From assembly GCF_004005965.1 (NCBI RefSeq), contig NZ_SACY01000006.1:62001-126000 (forward strand): 64,000 nucleotides of DNA, written 5' to 3'. A model generated the notes under the pieces. The model did not search any database, had not been told where the DNA came from, and worked only from the letters and a program-made list of their open reading frames with translations. The position numbers were made by a program, and so were the translations under genes. Below, piece after piece: positions 18,369 through 27,482 of the stretch. The number at the start of each line of letters is the position of its first letter. The first letter of the stretch is position 1. Source of the DNA: Sandaracinomonas limnophila. GTDB lineage: Bacteria; Bacteroidota; Bacteroidia; Cytophagales; Spirosomataceae.

Positions 18369-19202
18369 CAAAAATTCGTATTCTTTCGGCACCAAATTCT
18401 TTTGCTTGAAGGGCTTGTTGAAAAATAATTCAATTTCCTTATTCATTCGAGCTGGCTCATCCCAAGAAATAAAATGATTGGCCATGCCAAACACATGAAA
18501 AGCCGCATTACCTAAACTTCGGTAAATTTTCAAACTGTGATCGAGCAAAATTAAATCATGATCCCCAGTGGCCACCATGATTGGAATTTTCACTTGATTA
18601 AAAGTTTTAAAATCATAATTTGGATAATCAATCATCATTTTCATGATGGCTAAATTATTTTTCTCTGTAGCTGTCTTTGGCTCTTGAGAATTTACAAATT
18701 TTCTTACACCACTGTCAAGTTTAGGATCTGTCGCATCCTTTGATGGGCTTAAATTTGCCCCATACGAAAACACTTTTCCAATTCTATTCGGGTAATCTCT
18801 GGCCAACAATAAGCCAATAATTCCCCCATCGCTCCATCCAAAAATATCTACATTGCTAATTTTCAAACTATCTAATAAAACCGCCCAATCTTTGGTTAGG
18901 ATGTCATAATTATACTCCTGCCCTTCAATAAAGCTCGATTTCCCATGTCCACGCGAATCGGCAACATACACTTTTCTAGTTTTTTTGAAATGTGCAATTT
19001 GGTTTTTCATGTGCTCAATGGAGCCGCCGTTGCCATGAATTAACACCAAGGGTTTGCCTTGTCCATAGGTTTCTACATACATTTTAATTCCATTGATTTG
19101 AAAATACTTACCAGCAGATTTATTTTGTCCATAAGGTACCTTAGGCTGGGCAATGGTGGAAAACGTTAGAATTGATAACAAGAGTACAAGTAAATTTTTC
19201 AT
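18360..19202 (-). CDS. Secreted alpha/beta hydrolase
   Basis: A 280-residue exported hydrolase. Signal peptide MKNLLVLLLSILTFSTIA, predicted cleavage before QPKVP. Oxyanion region LIHGNGGS, nucleophile elbow GWSDGG (Ser124), acid in ATGDHDL and catalytic His in MANHFISWDEP complete an esterase/lipase-type triad. Substrate cannot be inferred. It stands between the rplS terminator and the T9SS gene. Confidence 0.85.
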   Translation of the reverse strand: MKNLLVLLLSILTFSTIAQPKVPYGQNKSAGKYFQINGIKMYVETYGQGKPLVLIHGNGGSIEHMKNQIAHFKKTRKVYVADSRGHGKSSFIEGQEYNYDILTKDWAVLLDSLKISNVDIFGWSDGGIIGLLLARDYPNRIGKVFSYGANLSPSKDATDPKLDSGVRKFVNSQEPKTATEKNNLAIMKMMIDYPNYDFKTFNQVKIPIMVATGDHDLILLDHSLKIYRSLGNAAFHVFGMANHFISWDEPARMNKEIELFFNKPFKQKNLVPKEYEFLLE

Positions 19203-19262
19203 TTTGTAAGATTGATATATAAACAGAATATCAACAAGTTACTATTTTTTTATAACAACAAA

Positions 19263-19288
19263 AAGGCCATCCCTTTCGAGACGGCCTT
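19263..19288 (-). terminator. Intrinsic terminator of rplS
   Basis: AAGGCC (19263-19268) / GGCCTT (19283-19288); on the minus strand the stem is followed by a short T run (TTTTTG). Confidence 0.72.
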
Positions 19289-19312
19289 CGGTTATAATAA
19301 ATATCAAACCTA

Positions 19313-19666
19313 TTATTTCTTCTTCTCCTTAACGCGAGCAGCTTTTCCTTGCTTACCTCTTAAGTAGAATAAACGAGCTCTACGTACTTTACCACGACGT
19401 AAAACTTCAATTTTATCAATATTTGGAGACAAAATTGGGAAGATACGCTCAACACCAATTCCGTTAGATACCTTACGTACTGTGAAAGTCTCACCCGCAC
19501 CGTGGTTCTTTCTTTGAATAACTAAACCCTGGAAAACCTGGATACGCTCTTTGTTACCTTCACGAATTTTTACGTGAACGTTCAAAGTATCACCAGCACC
19601 AAAATTTGGGTGCTCAGCTCTACGGGCTGCGTTTTCTGACTCTACTAATTTAATTAAATCACTCAT
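19313..19666 (-). CDS. rplS: 50S ribosomal protein L19
   Basis: A small basic protein at the interface of the ribosomal subunits. [63 protein letters not shown] and [15 protein letters not shown] are diagnostic. I chose the ATG at 19666 (MSDLIKLV, 117 residues) over an upstream in-frame TTG. It has its own promoter, a structured leader and a terminator, so it is monocistronic, without the usual trmD neighbour. Confidence 0.97.
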   Translation of the reverse strand: MSDLIKLVESENAARRAEHPNFGAGDTLNVHVKIREGNKERIQVFQGLVIQRKNHGAGETFTVRKVSNGIGVERIFPILSPNIDKIEVLRRGKVRRARLFYLRGKQGKAARVKEKKK

Positions 19667-19691
19667 TGTCAATGTTTTTTATTGTGTGATT

Positions 19692-19732
19692 ATCAGGGCT
19701 CAGCGGTCCACTTGTACTTAAGCTTTCCTGAT
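19692..19732 (-). promoter_or_regulatory. Structured leader of rplS (candidate autoregulatory)
   Basis: ATCAGG and CCTGAT pair across 19692-19697 / 19727-19732, directly after the predicted transcription start, within a leader of about 68 nt. A Flavobacteria L19 leader has, as I recall, been proposed; whether this is the same class is inference. Confidence 0.4.
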
Positions 19733-19740
19733 TCGGGTTG

Positions 19741-19771
19741 CAAATATAGCAACATTTATTTTTTTATCAAA
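19741..19771 (-). promoter_or_regulatory. Promoter of rplS
   Basis: On the minus strand: TTTG at 19768-19771, a 19-nt spacer, TATATTTG at 19741-19748. This fits the TTTG / TAnnTTTG consensus exactly. Confidence 0.78.
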
Positions 19772-19794
19772 GTGTGTATCAAAGATTTACAAAA

Positions 19795-20961
19795 TTAATA
19801 CACAAATTCTCCTTTATTTGAACGAATCGTCAATTTCTTCACATCTGATGCCTCCACCCTTCCAACCACTTGCGCTGGAATACCAAATGAATTGGCGATA
19901 GCGATGATTTGATCCGCATATTTTGGGTCAATGTAAATTTCCAATCGATGACCCATATTGAACACCTGGTACATTTCTTTGAAATCTGTCCCAGATTCTT
20001 TTTGAATCATTTCAAACAAAACAGGCATTTCAAATAAATTATCTTTGATCACATGTACCTTGTCTACAAAATGTAAAACCTTTGTTTGGGCACCTCCAGA
20101 ACAATGGACCATGCCATGGATGTGACCTCTCAATTCAGATAACAAAGCTTTTACCACAGGAGCGTAAGTTCTAGTAGGCGACAAAATCAATTGTCCCACG
20201 TTCAAAGGAGTCCCTGCAACGGGCTCCAATAGGTTTTTCGAACCCGAATACACCAAATCTCCTGGCACCTGAGGATCAAAACTTTCTGGATATTTTGTAG
20301 CTAAATAATTGCCTAATACATCGTGACGAGCTGAGGTCAAACCATTACTTCCCATGCCACCGTTATATTTTTTCTCATACGACGCTTGTCCATCTGAAGC
20401 CAAACCAATAATCACATCTCCTGCTTGAATATTTCCATTGGAAATGACGTCCGAACGTTTCATTCGGGCAATAACCGTACTATCTACAATAATAGTACGC
20501 ACTAAATCACCCACATCTGCGGTTTCTCCCCCTGTACTGTGAATTCCAATCCCATTCTCGCGCAACATCTCCAAAACCTCTTCTGTTCCATTGATGATTT
20601 CGCCAATGACCTCTCCTGGAATTAAGTTTTTATTACGACCTATGGTTGATGAAAGCAACATTTGGTCAGTTGCACCTACGCAAATTAGGTCGTCGGTATT
20701 CATCACAACCGCGTCTTGAGCAATCCCTCTCCAAACCGATAAATCGCCAGTTTCTTTCCAATACAAATAGGCTAAAGACGATTTTGTACCAGCCCCATCT
20801 GCATGCATGATGTTGCAAAATGACTCATCTCCCCCTAAAATATCTGGAGAAATTTTACAAAAAGCTTGCGGAAACAAACCCTTGTCTAATTTAGAAATGG
20901 CTTTGTGAACATCTTCTTTAGCGGCAGAAACACCACGTTGCATGTATCGATTCGACGACAT
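19795..20961 (-). CDS. purM: Phosphoribosylformylglycinamidine cyclo-ligase (AIR synthase)
   Basis: PurM closes the imidazole ring in de novo purine synthesis using ATP. It is the long Bacteroidota form (388 residues): start MSSNRYMQRGVSAAKEDVHK, then MHADGAGTKSSLAYLYW, DAVVMNTDDLICVGA, STGGETADVGDLVRTI, HGMVHCSGGAQTKVL and VFNMGHRLEIY. It starts 1 nt after the hemB stop, so the two are cotranscribed, although the pathways are unrelated. Confidence 0.93.
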   Translation of the reverse strand: MSSNRYMQRGVSAAKEDVHKAISKLDKGLFPQAFCKISPDILGGDESFCNIMHADGAGTKSSLAYLYWKETGDLSVWRGIAQDAVVMNTDDLICVGATDQMLLSSTIGRNKNLIPGEVIGEIINGTEEVLEMLRENGIGIHSTGGETADVGDLVRTIIVDSTVIARMKRSDVISNGNIQAGDVIIGLASDGQASYEKKYNGGMGSNGLTSARHDVLGNYLATKYPESFDPQVPGDLVYSGSKNLLEPVAGTPLNVGQLILSPTRTYAPVVKALLSELRGHIHGMVHCSGGAQTKVLHFVDKVHVIKDNLFEMPVLFEMIQKESGTDFKEMYQVFNMGHRLEIYIDPKYADQIIAIANSFGIPAQVVGRVEASDVKKLTIRSNKGEFVY

Positions 20962-20962
20962 A

Positions 20963-21940
20963 TTAATCTATTTTTAATTGGGCAAATTCTTTGGCAAAAT
21001 ACGTCAGGATTACCTGAGCTCCTGCTCTTTTCATAGACAAAAGGCTTTCTATCATGGCTTTTTCGCCATCAATCCAACCATTCTGAGCGGCGGCCTTTAC
21101 CATTGCATATTCGCCAGAAACATTATAGGCAGCGATGGGTAAATCGCTGTTATCTTTCAACAAAGAAATAATATCTAAATAAGCCAATGCAGGCTTAACC
21201 ATCAAAAAGTCTGCCCCTTCCTCCATGTCCAACATCGCCTCACGCAGAGCTTCACGCTTGTTGGCAGGATTCATCTGATAAGTTTTTTTATCTCCAAATT
21301 TTGGAGCTGACTCTAGGGCATCTCTAAATGGACCATAAAATGCAGATGCATATTTGGCCGTGTAAGCCATGATTCCCGTATTGGTAAATTCTGCATCATC
21401 TAAGGCATCACGGATAACCCCAACTCGACCGTCCATCATGTCCGAAGGACCAATCAATTTACTTCCTGCCTGAGCCTGTGCTACAGCCATATCAGCTAAA
21501 ATAGGCAAGGTTTCGTCGTTGATAATTTGTCCGTTCTTCACCACACCATCATGTCCATCTGAACTGTAAGGGTCCATAGCCACGTCGGTTAGCATGACAA
21601 TTTCTGGAAAACGCTGGTGAATTTGATAAATAGATTCTAAATAAATATTTCCACGTTTGATACTTTCTGAAGCCGTGGAATCTTTCTTACTTTCTGGAAT
21701 TTGAGGAAACAAGGCAAAAGATTTAATCCCCAATTGTATGCAAGCATCCATTTCCTTCAAAAGAAGATCTAAGGTAAATCGAGAAATACCGGGCATAGAC
21801 GCAATTGGTGTTTCCTTGTTGCTCCCCTCCATTACAAATAAAGGGTACATTAAATCTTTTACTGACAATCGATTTTCCTCCACCATAGAACGCATGACTG
21901 CATCTTGGCGATTTCTTCTAGGTCTTTGAATCATATCCAT
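20963..21940 (-). CDS. hemB: Delta-aminolevulinic acid dehydratase (porphobilinogen synthase)
   Basis: HemB condenses two 5-aminolevulinate molecules to porphobilinogen for haem synthesis. Both active-site lysines are visible: AYTAKYASAFYGPFRDA (about K196) and ADFLMVKPALAYLD (about K249). The metal loop reads DVAMDPYSSDGHDG and lacks the zinc cysteines, so it is the Mg-dependent type. I use the ATG at 21940; the longer frame starts at a TTG. Upstream gene of the hemB-purM pair, divergent from glycerate kinase. Confidence 0.94.
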   Translation of the reverse strand: MDMIQRPRRNRQDAVMRSMVEENRLSVKDLMYPLFVMEGSNKETPIASMPGISRFTLDLLLKEMDACIQLGIKSFALFPQIPESKKDSTASESIKRGNIYLESIYQIHQRFPEIVMLTDVAMDPYSSDGHDGVVKNGQIINDETLPILADMAVAQAQAGSKLIGPSDMMDGRVGVIRDALDDAEFTNTGIMAYTAKYASAFYGPFRDALESAPKFGDKKTYQMNPANKREALREAMLDMEEGADFLMVKPALAYLDIISLLKDNSDLPIAAYNVSGEYAMVKAAAQNGWIDGEKAMIESLLSMKRAGAQVILTYFAKEFAQLKID

Positions 21941-22012
21941 CAAATTAGCTTGCAATTTACAGAATTCTAAGGAAAAAGCCTTATTTTCAAGGCATCGTTT
22001 CGAACTGATTGA

Positions 22013-23134
22013 ATGAACATTTTAATTTGTCCTGATAAATTCAAAGATTCTCTAAAGGCTTTTGATGTAGCAATAGCATTAAAGCAAGGAATTCAATCGG
22101 TTTTTCCAACCACCCATGTGCATTGTCTGCCTTTAGCTGATGGAGGAGAAGGAACTTTAGATGCAATAGAAAGCATTTTACCTGTTCAAAAAATCCGACT
22201 TACGGTACGGAATCCCTTATTCAAAAGCATAAAAGCCCATTATTTATTTGATGAGCAAAAGCACATTGCCTACATTGAAATGGCGCAAGCTTCAGGAATT
22301 GAATTATTACAGTCTGAGGATCGAAATCCGATGGAAACAAGCACCTATGGGACGGGGGAATTGATTTTGCATGCGATTCAAACGGGTGCTAAAAAAATCA
22401 TATTATTTGTAGGCGGATCAGCGACAAATGATGGCGGCATGGGCATGGCATGTGCTTTGGGGTATGAATTTTTGGACATGGACAAACTTCCTTTGGAAGG
22501 AAAGGGTGCTAACTTACCATTAATTAATCAAGTGTCTGAGCCACAGTTGTCGCTGATGAAAAAAATTAAGGAAATAGCATTTTTTGTAGCGACGGATGTT
22601 TCAAATCCACTTCTTGGACAATCGGGTGCCTCCGCCGTTTTCGGCCCTCAAAAAGGAGCAACACTTGAAATAATTAGATATTTAGACAATGGTTTAAATA
22701 ATTTGGATGAAATTTGTGTGAGGGATCTAAAAGTTGATCCAGAAATTAAAAATTCTGCAGGAGCAGGAGCAGCAGGAGGATTGGGAGCTGGGGCGCAATA
22801 TTTTTTGAATGCAAAAATTATATCCGGAGCAGACTTTTTGTTAGAGAAATATAATTTCAAAGAATTGGTGAAAGACTTCGACCTCATCATCACGGGTGAG
22901 GGAAAAATCGATGAACAAACTTGGGATGGGAAACTAATTTCGAAGGTATTAGAAGCCGCAAAAAGGAAAAACATTCGATTGGTTTGCGGGATTTGCGAAA
23001 CAGAAACACCTTATCCTACCTATGAAATCATAAAAAAAGCATCAGATAAAGAAGACGCATTAAAAAATGCTGCAATTTATTTAGAAAAAATTGGAGAAGA
23101 AATTGGCTTGGAGCTTACAAATGGAAAAAATTAA
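22013..23134 (+). CDS. glxK: Glycerate kinase (GlxK/GarK family)
   Basis: Phosphorylates D-glycerate, feeding it into lower glycolysis. MNILICPDKFKDSLKAFDVA, LPLADGGEGTLDAI, GTGELILHAIQTGAKKIIL, GGSATNDGGMGMACALG and ITGEGKIDEQTWDGKL are the family blocks. Length (373) is normal. Whether the product is 2- or 3-phosphoglycerate cannot be told. The last 14 nt overlap the start of the next gene. Confidence 0.92.
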   Translation: MNILICPDKFKDSLKAFDVAIALKQGIQSVFPTTHVHCLPLADGGEGTLDAIESILPVQKIRLTVRNPLFKSIKAHYLFDEQKHIAYIEMAQASGIELLQSEDRNPMETSTYGTGELILHAIQTGAKKIILFVGGSATNDGGMGMACALGYEFLDMDKLPLEGKGANLPLINQVSEPQLSLMKKIKEIAFFVATDVSNPLLGQSGASAVFGPQKGATLEIIRYLDNGLNNLDEICVRDLKVDPEIKNSAGAGAAGGLGAGAQYFLNAKIISGADFLLEKYNFKELVKDFDLIITGEGKIDEQTWDGKLISKVLEAAKRKNIRLVCGICETETPYPTYEIIKKASDKEDALKNAAIYLEKIGEEIGLELTNGKN

Positions 23135-23639
23135 AATAATTAAAGTTGAACTACAGGACTTAGAACAATTACAAGAAATTGGTCGGAGAACTTTTTGGGA
23201 AACCTTTGCTGCAGTAAACACAGAGGAAAACATGACAAAATATTTATCAGAAGGGTTTTCAAATGAAAAATTAGGTGCTGAAATAAGAAACAAAAACAGT
23301 AGCTTCTATTTTGCCAAAATTGGAGATACAATTATTGGCTATTTAAAACTAAATATTAGCTCTGCACAAAATGAAATGTCGGACCAAAATTCTATTGAAA
23401 TTGAACGAATTTATGTTTTAAAAGAATTTCATGGAAAAAAAGTTGGGCAGCTTCTTTACAATCAAGCGATACAGATTGCAAAAGAAAAAGGAGTTTCTTT
23501 TGTTTGGCTGGGAGTTTGGGAGGAGAACAAACGAGCCATTCATTTCTATGAAAAAAATGGTTTCACTGCATTTGATAAGCATATTTTTCTCCTAGGAGAG
23601 GATGCCCAAACTGATATTTTAATGAAACTTTTGCTTTAA
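23121..23639 (+). CDS. GNAT family N-acetyltransferase
   Basis: A 172-residue GNAT-fold acetyltransferase. The central IERIYVLKEFHGKKVGQLLYNQA is motif A with the acetyl-CoA-binding RxxGxG/A-like turn, followed by FVWLGVWEENKRAIHFYEKNGF (motif B). Substrate unknown; the length and the WLGVWEENKRAI block resemble PaiA/PhnO-like spermidine or small-amine acetyltransferases. Start taken at the ATG at 23121, which overlaps glxK by 14 nt. Converges on nagA. Confidence 0.85.
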   Translation: MEKIKIIKVELQDLEQLQEIGRRTFWETFAAVNTEENMTKYLSEGFSNEKLGAEIRNKNSSFYFAKIGDTIIGYLKLNISSAQNEMSDQNSIEIERIYVLKEFHGKKVGQLLYNQAIQIAKEKGVSFVWLGVWEENKRAIHFYEKNGFTAFDKHIFLLGEDAQTDILMKLLL

Positions 23640-23643
23640 ACCA

Positions 23644-24702
23644 TTAATCAATCCAATGGTAGGCCGACCACCTTTTACCAACTTCCAAAGTCCCCAATTC
23701 GTTTTCTAATCCAATTACTTCTGCTGGATACAAACTTCCCATTCGAACAGCCTCTTCCAAATCAATACCTACGTGCTTCACGCAATTTTCAATGGCTTCG
23801 TGCATCGTTAAGGCAGAACCAGAAAGTGTGCCTTGATCATTCGAAAACTTGCCATCTTTTTTGGCAAAATGATAAGGCCCAGAAAGATCCTCTGTCACAG
23901 CATCTGTAATTAAAAACAACCTATCACGCTTCAATTCTTTTGCCAACTTGACGGTTCCAAAATCGAGATGCAGGCCGTCTACAATGATACTTGCCCATAT
24001 TTCATCATGCAATAAACTAGTTCCTGCAATCCCTAAAGCTCTACTTTGCCATTGCGACTGTGCATTGAACAAGTGGGTTATTTTATTAATTCCCTTTTCA
24101 AAAGCATGTTCAACTTGTGATTGTGTGGCATCTGAATGTCCGATCGAACAAATAATTGGACTTTGGATAATATAATCCAACAAATCTCCATCAAACATTT
24201 CCGGTGCGATGGTCATGTAAATTCGCAAATCACCTGCAAGTTGAATAATAGCATCTATCAATTGCTTTGTAGGTTTTTGCACAAACTCTTCCTTGTGTGC
24301 ACCTCTCCGGATGGGATTAAAAAACGGCCCTTCCAAATGCAATCCTAATAGTCCAGGTCTACCTTCTTGTTGATATTGCTTGGCGGCGTCAATTGCTTTG
24401 AAAATCGATTCCTTTGGACTACAATTTAAAGTAATTTGAAAAAATTCTGTACCTGATTTACTATGTTCATCGTAAGTTGCTTGAATTGCCTCCACGGTTT
24501 GATGGTTTGAGAACAGAATTCCGTTTCCACCATACACTTGTAAATCGATAAAAGCAGGGCACAAAAAACCATTGGGATAATCCTTTACTTCTTTGTCGGG
24601 AATAAATTGAATCGCTTGAATAATTTCATTTTCAACAAGTATTTCAACCGGTCCCAACCATTCTTTCCCTGTAAAAACTTTACGAGCTGTTATTTTTTTC
24701 AT
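23644..24702 (-). CDS. nagA: N-acetylglucosamine-6-phosphate deacetylase
   Basis: A cytoplasmic amidohydrolase that releases acetate from GlcNAc-6-phosphate. Motifs: LLGLHLEGPFFNP, IGHSDAT, KITHLFNAQS (usually NAMS), VDGLHLDFGTV, LITDAVTED with the catalytic Asp, and the C-terminal ELGTLEVGKRWS. I start at the ATG at 24702 (MKKITARKVFTG); the longer frame would overlap ggt. It begins 1 nt after the ggt stop. No nagB is nearby. The amino-sugar role is by family, not context. Confidence 0.9.
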   Translation of the reverse strand: MKKITARKVFTGKEWLGPVEILVENEIIQAIQFIPDKEVKDYPNGFLCPAFIDLQVYGGNGILFSNHQTVEAIQATYDEHSKSGTEFFQITLNCSPKESIFKAIDAAKQYQQEGRPGLLGLHLEGPFFNPIRRGAHKEEFVQKPTKQLIDAIIQLAGDLRIYMTIAPEMFDGDLLDYIIQSPIICSIGHSDATQSQVEHAFEKGINKITHLFNAQSQWQSRALGIAGTSLLHDEIWASIIVDGLHLDFGTVKLAKELKRDRLFLITDAVTEDLSGPYHFAKKDGKFSNDQGTLSGSALTMHEAIENCVKHVGIDLEEAVRMGSLYPAEVIGLENELGTLEVGKRWSAYHWID

Positions 24703-24703
24703 G

Positions 24704-26431
24704 TTAATATCCTGCAGCTTGACCGTCTTTTCTTGATTCTGATGCTCCATAATACACCTTATTCAAAGGATCCCTTTTAATACATTGGTACCCTCCGTAA
24801 ATTCCATTCATATAGCCCACTTGGTGGCCTTTTTGCATTAATGCCCGTATGGTTTCATAGGGAAATCCACTTTCTAGCGTAATCATCCCTCCTGTTGCTT
24901 CCATTTTTTCACCAGTGGGCTCTGAACTACCTTCGTGATTGATTCGAGGGGCATCCCCCGCTTCTTGAATATTCATTCCAAAATCTACCACATCCATCAC
25001 AATTTGCACATGTCCCATGGGCTGAAAAGCGCCACCCATCACGCCAAAGCTCATTACCGGCTCGCCATTTTTGGTCATAAAAGCTGGTATAATGGTATGG
25101 AATGGTCTTTTACCGGGTGCGTATGTATTGTTTTCGCCCTCTTTTAGGCTGTATAATTCTCCCCGATCTTGGAACATAAATCCAAGTCCATCGGGCATCA
25201 TACCTGACCCAAATCCGCGATAATTACTTTGAATCAAAGAAACCATGTTACCTTCTGCATCGGCAACAGTCATGTAAATGGTGTCCCCATCCTTTAAAGC
25301 GGGATTGCCTGCATTGATGGTTTTCAAGGCTTTATTTTCTTGAATTAGTTTCCTTCTTTCAGTTGCATATTCTTTTGAAATGAGGCTTTTGACAGGAATT
25401 TTGGCAAATTCTGGATCTGCATAATATTTTGCGCGATCTTCAAAAACTAGTTTTTTGGCTTCGGTAAACAAATGAATGTGTTCTGCAGTGCCGAACGGGA
25501 TTTTAGAAAAATCATAGCCTTCCAAAATATTCAACATTTGCAAAGCGGCAATGCCTTGTCCGTTGGGTGGCAATTCCCATACATCAAATCCACGATAATT
25601 AGTTGAAACAGGATCTAACCAAGTGGAAGTATGAGACGCCAAATCTTCATAACTTAAAAATCCACCGTTTCGCTTCATGAATTCACCCATAGTTTTGGCC
25701 ATTTCACCTTTATAAAAAGCATCTCGACCCCCTTTAGCAATTTTTTCCAAGGTATTTCCCAAATCCGGATTTTTAAACACTTCACCTTTCAAAGGCACTT
25801 TTCCATTTGGGTAGTAGTGATTAGCCACGTTTGGAAATTTACCATAATTGGCTTGCACCTTTGTTAATGCAGAAGCCAGTTCCTCATGTACAGGAAATCC
25901 ATTTTTGGCATATGAAATTGCTTTTTCAAGGACTTTTTCCATTGGCATCTTACCAAATTTCTTATGCAATTCAAACCATGCATCTACTGCACCTGGGACA
26001 GAAACAGGGAGAGGACCAGTACTCGGAATATGGGTTAATCCTCTTTTTTTAAATTCTTCTAGGGTCAATGATTTTGGAGAACGCCCCGAACCATTTAATC
26101 CATATAATTTCTTAGTTTTCGCATCCCAAACAATGGCAAATAAATCGCCCCCAATACCATTTACATGCGGCTCCACCACCCCTTCCATCGCATTAGCGGC
26201 AATAGCGGCATCAATTGCTGTCCCACCTGCTTTTAAAATATCCAATGCTACTTGAGTAGACAGCGGATGAGATGTTGCAGCCATTCCGTATTGGGCAATT
26301 ACTTCCGAGCGAGTCGCCCAAAGTTTGCCAGTGGGGCGATCCTGGGAAAATGAGGGATGAGGTAAGAGGTAAGAGGTAAGAGGTAAGAGGTAAAAGGTAA
26401 TAGAGAAGATGTATGATGTAAGTTTTTTCAT
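24704..26431 (-). CDS. ggt: Gamma-glutamyltransferase, exported, with repeat-encoded signal peptide
   Basis: A periplasmic enzyme that hydrolyses or transfers gamma-glutamyl groups of glutathione. The proenzyme self-cleaves before the nucleophilic Thr of GDTIYMTVADAEGN (Thr384); the large-subunit region GGTAIDAAIAAN and NGIGGDLFAIVWD and the small-subunit GSGMMPDGLGF support the call. Length 575 is normal. Its signal peptide runs to FSFS-like PSFS before QDRP. The hydrophobic core (residues 10-24, containing YLLPLTSYLLP) is encoded by six tandem heptamers. Seven nt is not a multiple of three, so any change other than by three units would shift the frame. Confidence 0.9.
   Translation of the reverse strand: MKKLTSYIFSITFYLLPLTSYLLPHPSFSQDRPTGKLWATRSEVIAQYGMAATSHPLSTQVALDILKAGGTAIDAAIAANAMEGVVEPHVNGIGGDLFAIVWDAKTKKLYGLNGSGRSPKSLTLEEFKKRGLTHIPSTGPLPVSVPGAVDAWFELHKKFGKMPMEKVLEKAISYAKNGFPVHEELASALTKVQANYGKFPNVANHYYPNGKVPLKGEVFKNPDLGNTLEKIAKGGRDAFYKGEMAKTMGEFMKRNGGFLSYEDLASHTSTWLDPVSTNYRGFDVWELPPNGQGIAALQMLNILEGYDFSKIPFGTAEHIHLFTEAKKLVFEDRAKYYADPEFAKIPVKSLISKEYATERRKLIQENKALKTINAGNPALKDGDTIYMTVADAEGNMVSLIQSNYRGFGSGMMPDGLGFMFQDRGELYSLKEGENNTYAPGKRPFHTIIPAFMTKNGEPVMSFGVMGGAFQPMGHVQIVMDVVDFGMNIQEAGDAPRINHEGSSEPTGEKMEATGGMITLESGFPYETIRALMQKGHQVGYMNGIYGGYQCIKRDPLNKVYYGASESRKDGQAAGY
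26361..26402 (+). repeat. Heptamer array GGTAAGA inside ggt signal-peptide codons
   Basis: Six consecutive 7-mers (GGTAAGA four times, then GGTAAAA, GGTAATA) on the plus strand. On the coding minus strand they give TCTTACC repeats and the protein repeat YLLPLTS. Confidence 0.92.
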
Positions 26432-26462
26432 AGTTTGAGGATTTTTGGCAAGATATTTTAAA

Positions 26463-26490
26463 ATTATGAATTATGAGTTATGAATTATGA
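26463..26490 (+). repeat. Heptamer array RTTATGA, left arm
   Basis: Four 7-mers ATTATGA/GTTATGA in the divergent region between ggt and the metallophosphoesterase gene. A 40-nt spacer separates it from its inverse at 26531-26621. Confidence 0.9.
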
Positions 26491-26530
26491 GGAAACTACT
26501 AAAGACACCAAAATTACTAATGGATTTAAA

Positions 26531-26621
26531 TCATAACCCATAACTCATAACCCATAACCCATAACTCATAACCCATAACTCATAACTCATAACCCATAAC
26601 TCATAACCCATAATTCATAAT
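26531..26621 (-). repeat. Heptamer array YCATAAC, right arm
   Basis: Thirteen consecutive 7-mers TCATAAC or CCATAAC (the last two end in AAT), the reverse complement of GTTATGR. It occupies most of the region upstream of the metallophosphoesterase gene. Confidence 0.92.
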
Positions 26622-26674
26622 TCAATAACATTCAGTTAATACGAGTTTCCGATTTTTGTAAAAAAACTAACACC

Positions 26675-27481
26675 ATGTCATTCAATAACTTAACAACCTA
26701 CAAAACAATTGTTATTTCTGACATTCACTTAGGTAGCTCAGGGTCAAAAGCAAAGGAGGTTAACGACTTCTTGAAATCCAATTCTTGCGACAAACTTATT
26801 TTAAATGGCGACATCATTGATGGTTGGCAATTAAAAAAGGGCGGCGTTTGGAAGAAAAAACATACTGGTTTTTTCAGAGCTGTTTTGAAAATGATGGATA
26901 AATATGACACGGAAGTAATTTATCTACGAGGGAATCACGATGATTTTTTGGATCAAATTATTCCTTTTAAAATTGGCAAACAATTTTCTATCCGTAGAGA
27001 TTATATGTTGAATTCATTTGGTAAAAAATATTTGGTCATTCACGGAGATATATTTGACAGTATTACAAGTCAAATGAAATGGTTGGCTTACTTGGGCGAC
27101 ATTGGATATACTTTTTTATTATGGTTAAATAAATGGTACAATCAATACCGTGAATGGAGAGGAAAACCCTATTTTTCCTTGTCGCAAACCATTAAACAGA
27201 AAGTAAAATTGGCCGTAAATTTCATTTCTGATTTTGAAGAAAAACTTTCAGAATTAGCTTTAGCAAAAGAGGCGCATGGAATTATATGTGGACACATTCA
27301 CAAGCCAGAAATCAAGGATATTGGAAACATTAAATACATGAACTCTGGCGATTGGGTGGAGTCGATGTCGGCCTTGGTAGAAACCCATCAAGGTGAATGG
27401 AAATTGGTTTATCATGAACCCAATCAAAAAATAGAATTTGAATTAGATTCAATCTTAGCGCCAAAAGTTATCAGTAAATAA
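26675..27481 (+). CDS. Calcineurin-like metallophosphoesterase, LpxH-like
   Basis: A 268-residue phosphoesterase with the full metal set: ISDIHLG (near 14), ILNGDIIDGW, LRGNHDDF, VIHGDIFD and ICGHIHKPE, ending in MNSGDWVE. The spacing is that of UDP-2,3-diacylglucosamine pyrophosphatase-like enzymes (lipid A synthesis), though substrate is not proven. It starts downstream of a heptamer array and is separated by 1 nt from the following glycosyltransferase, suggesting a cell-envelope pair. Confidence 0.82.
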   Translation: MSFNNLTTYKTIVISDIHLGSSGSKAKEVNDFLKSNSCDKLILNGDIIDGWQLKKGGVWKKKHTGFFRAVLKMMDKYDTEVIYLRGNHDDFLDQIIPFKIGKQFSIRRDYMLNSFGKKYLVIHGDIFDSITSQMKWLAYLGDIGYTFLLWLNKWYNQYREWRGKPYFSLSQTIKQKVKLAVNFISDFEEKLSELALAKEAHGIICGHIHKPEIKDIGNIKYMNSGDWVESMSALVETHQGEWKLVYHEPNQKIEFELDSILAPKVISK

Positions 27482-27482
27482 T

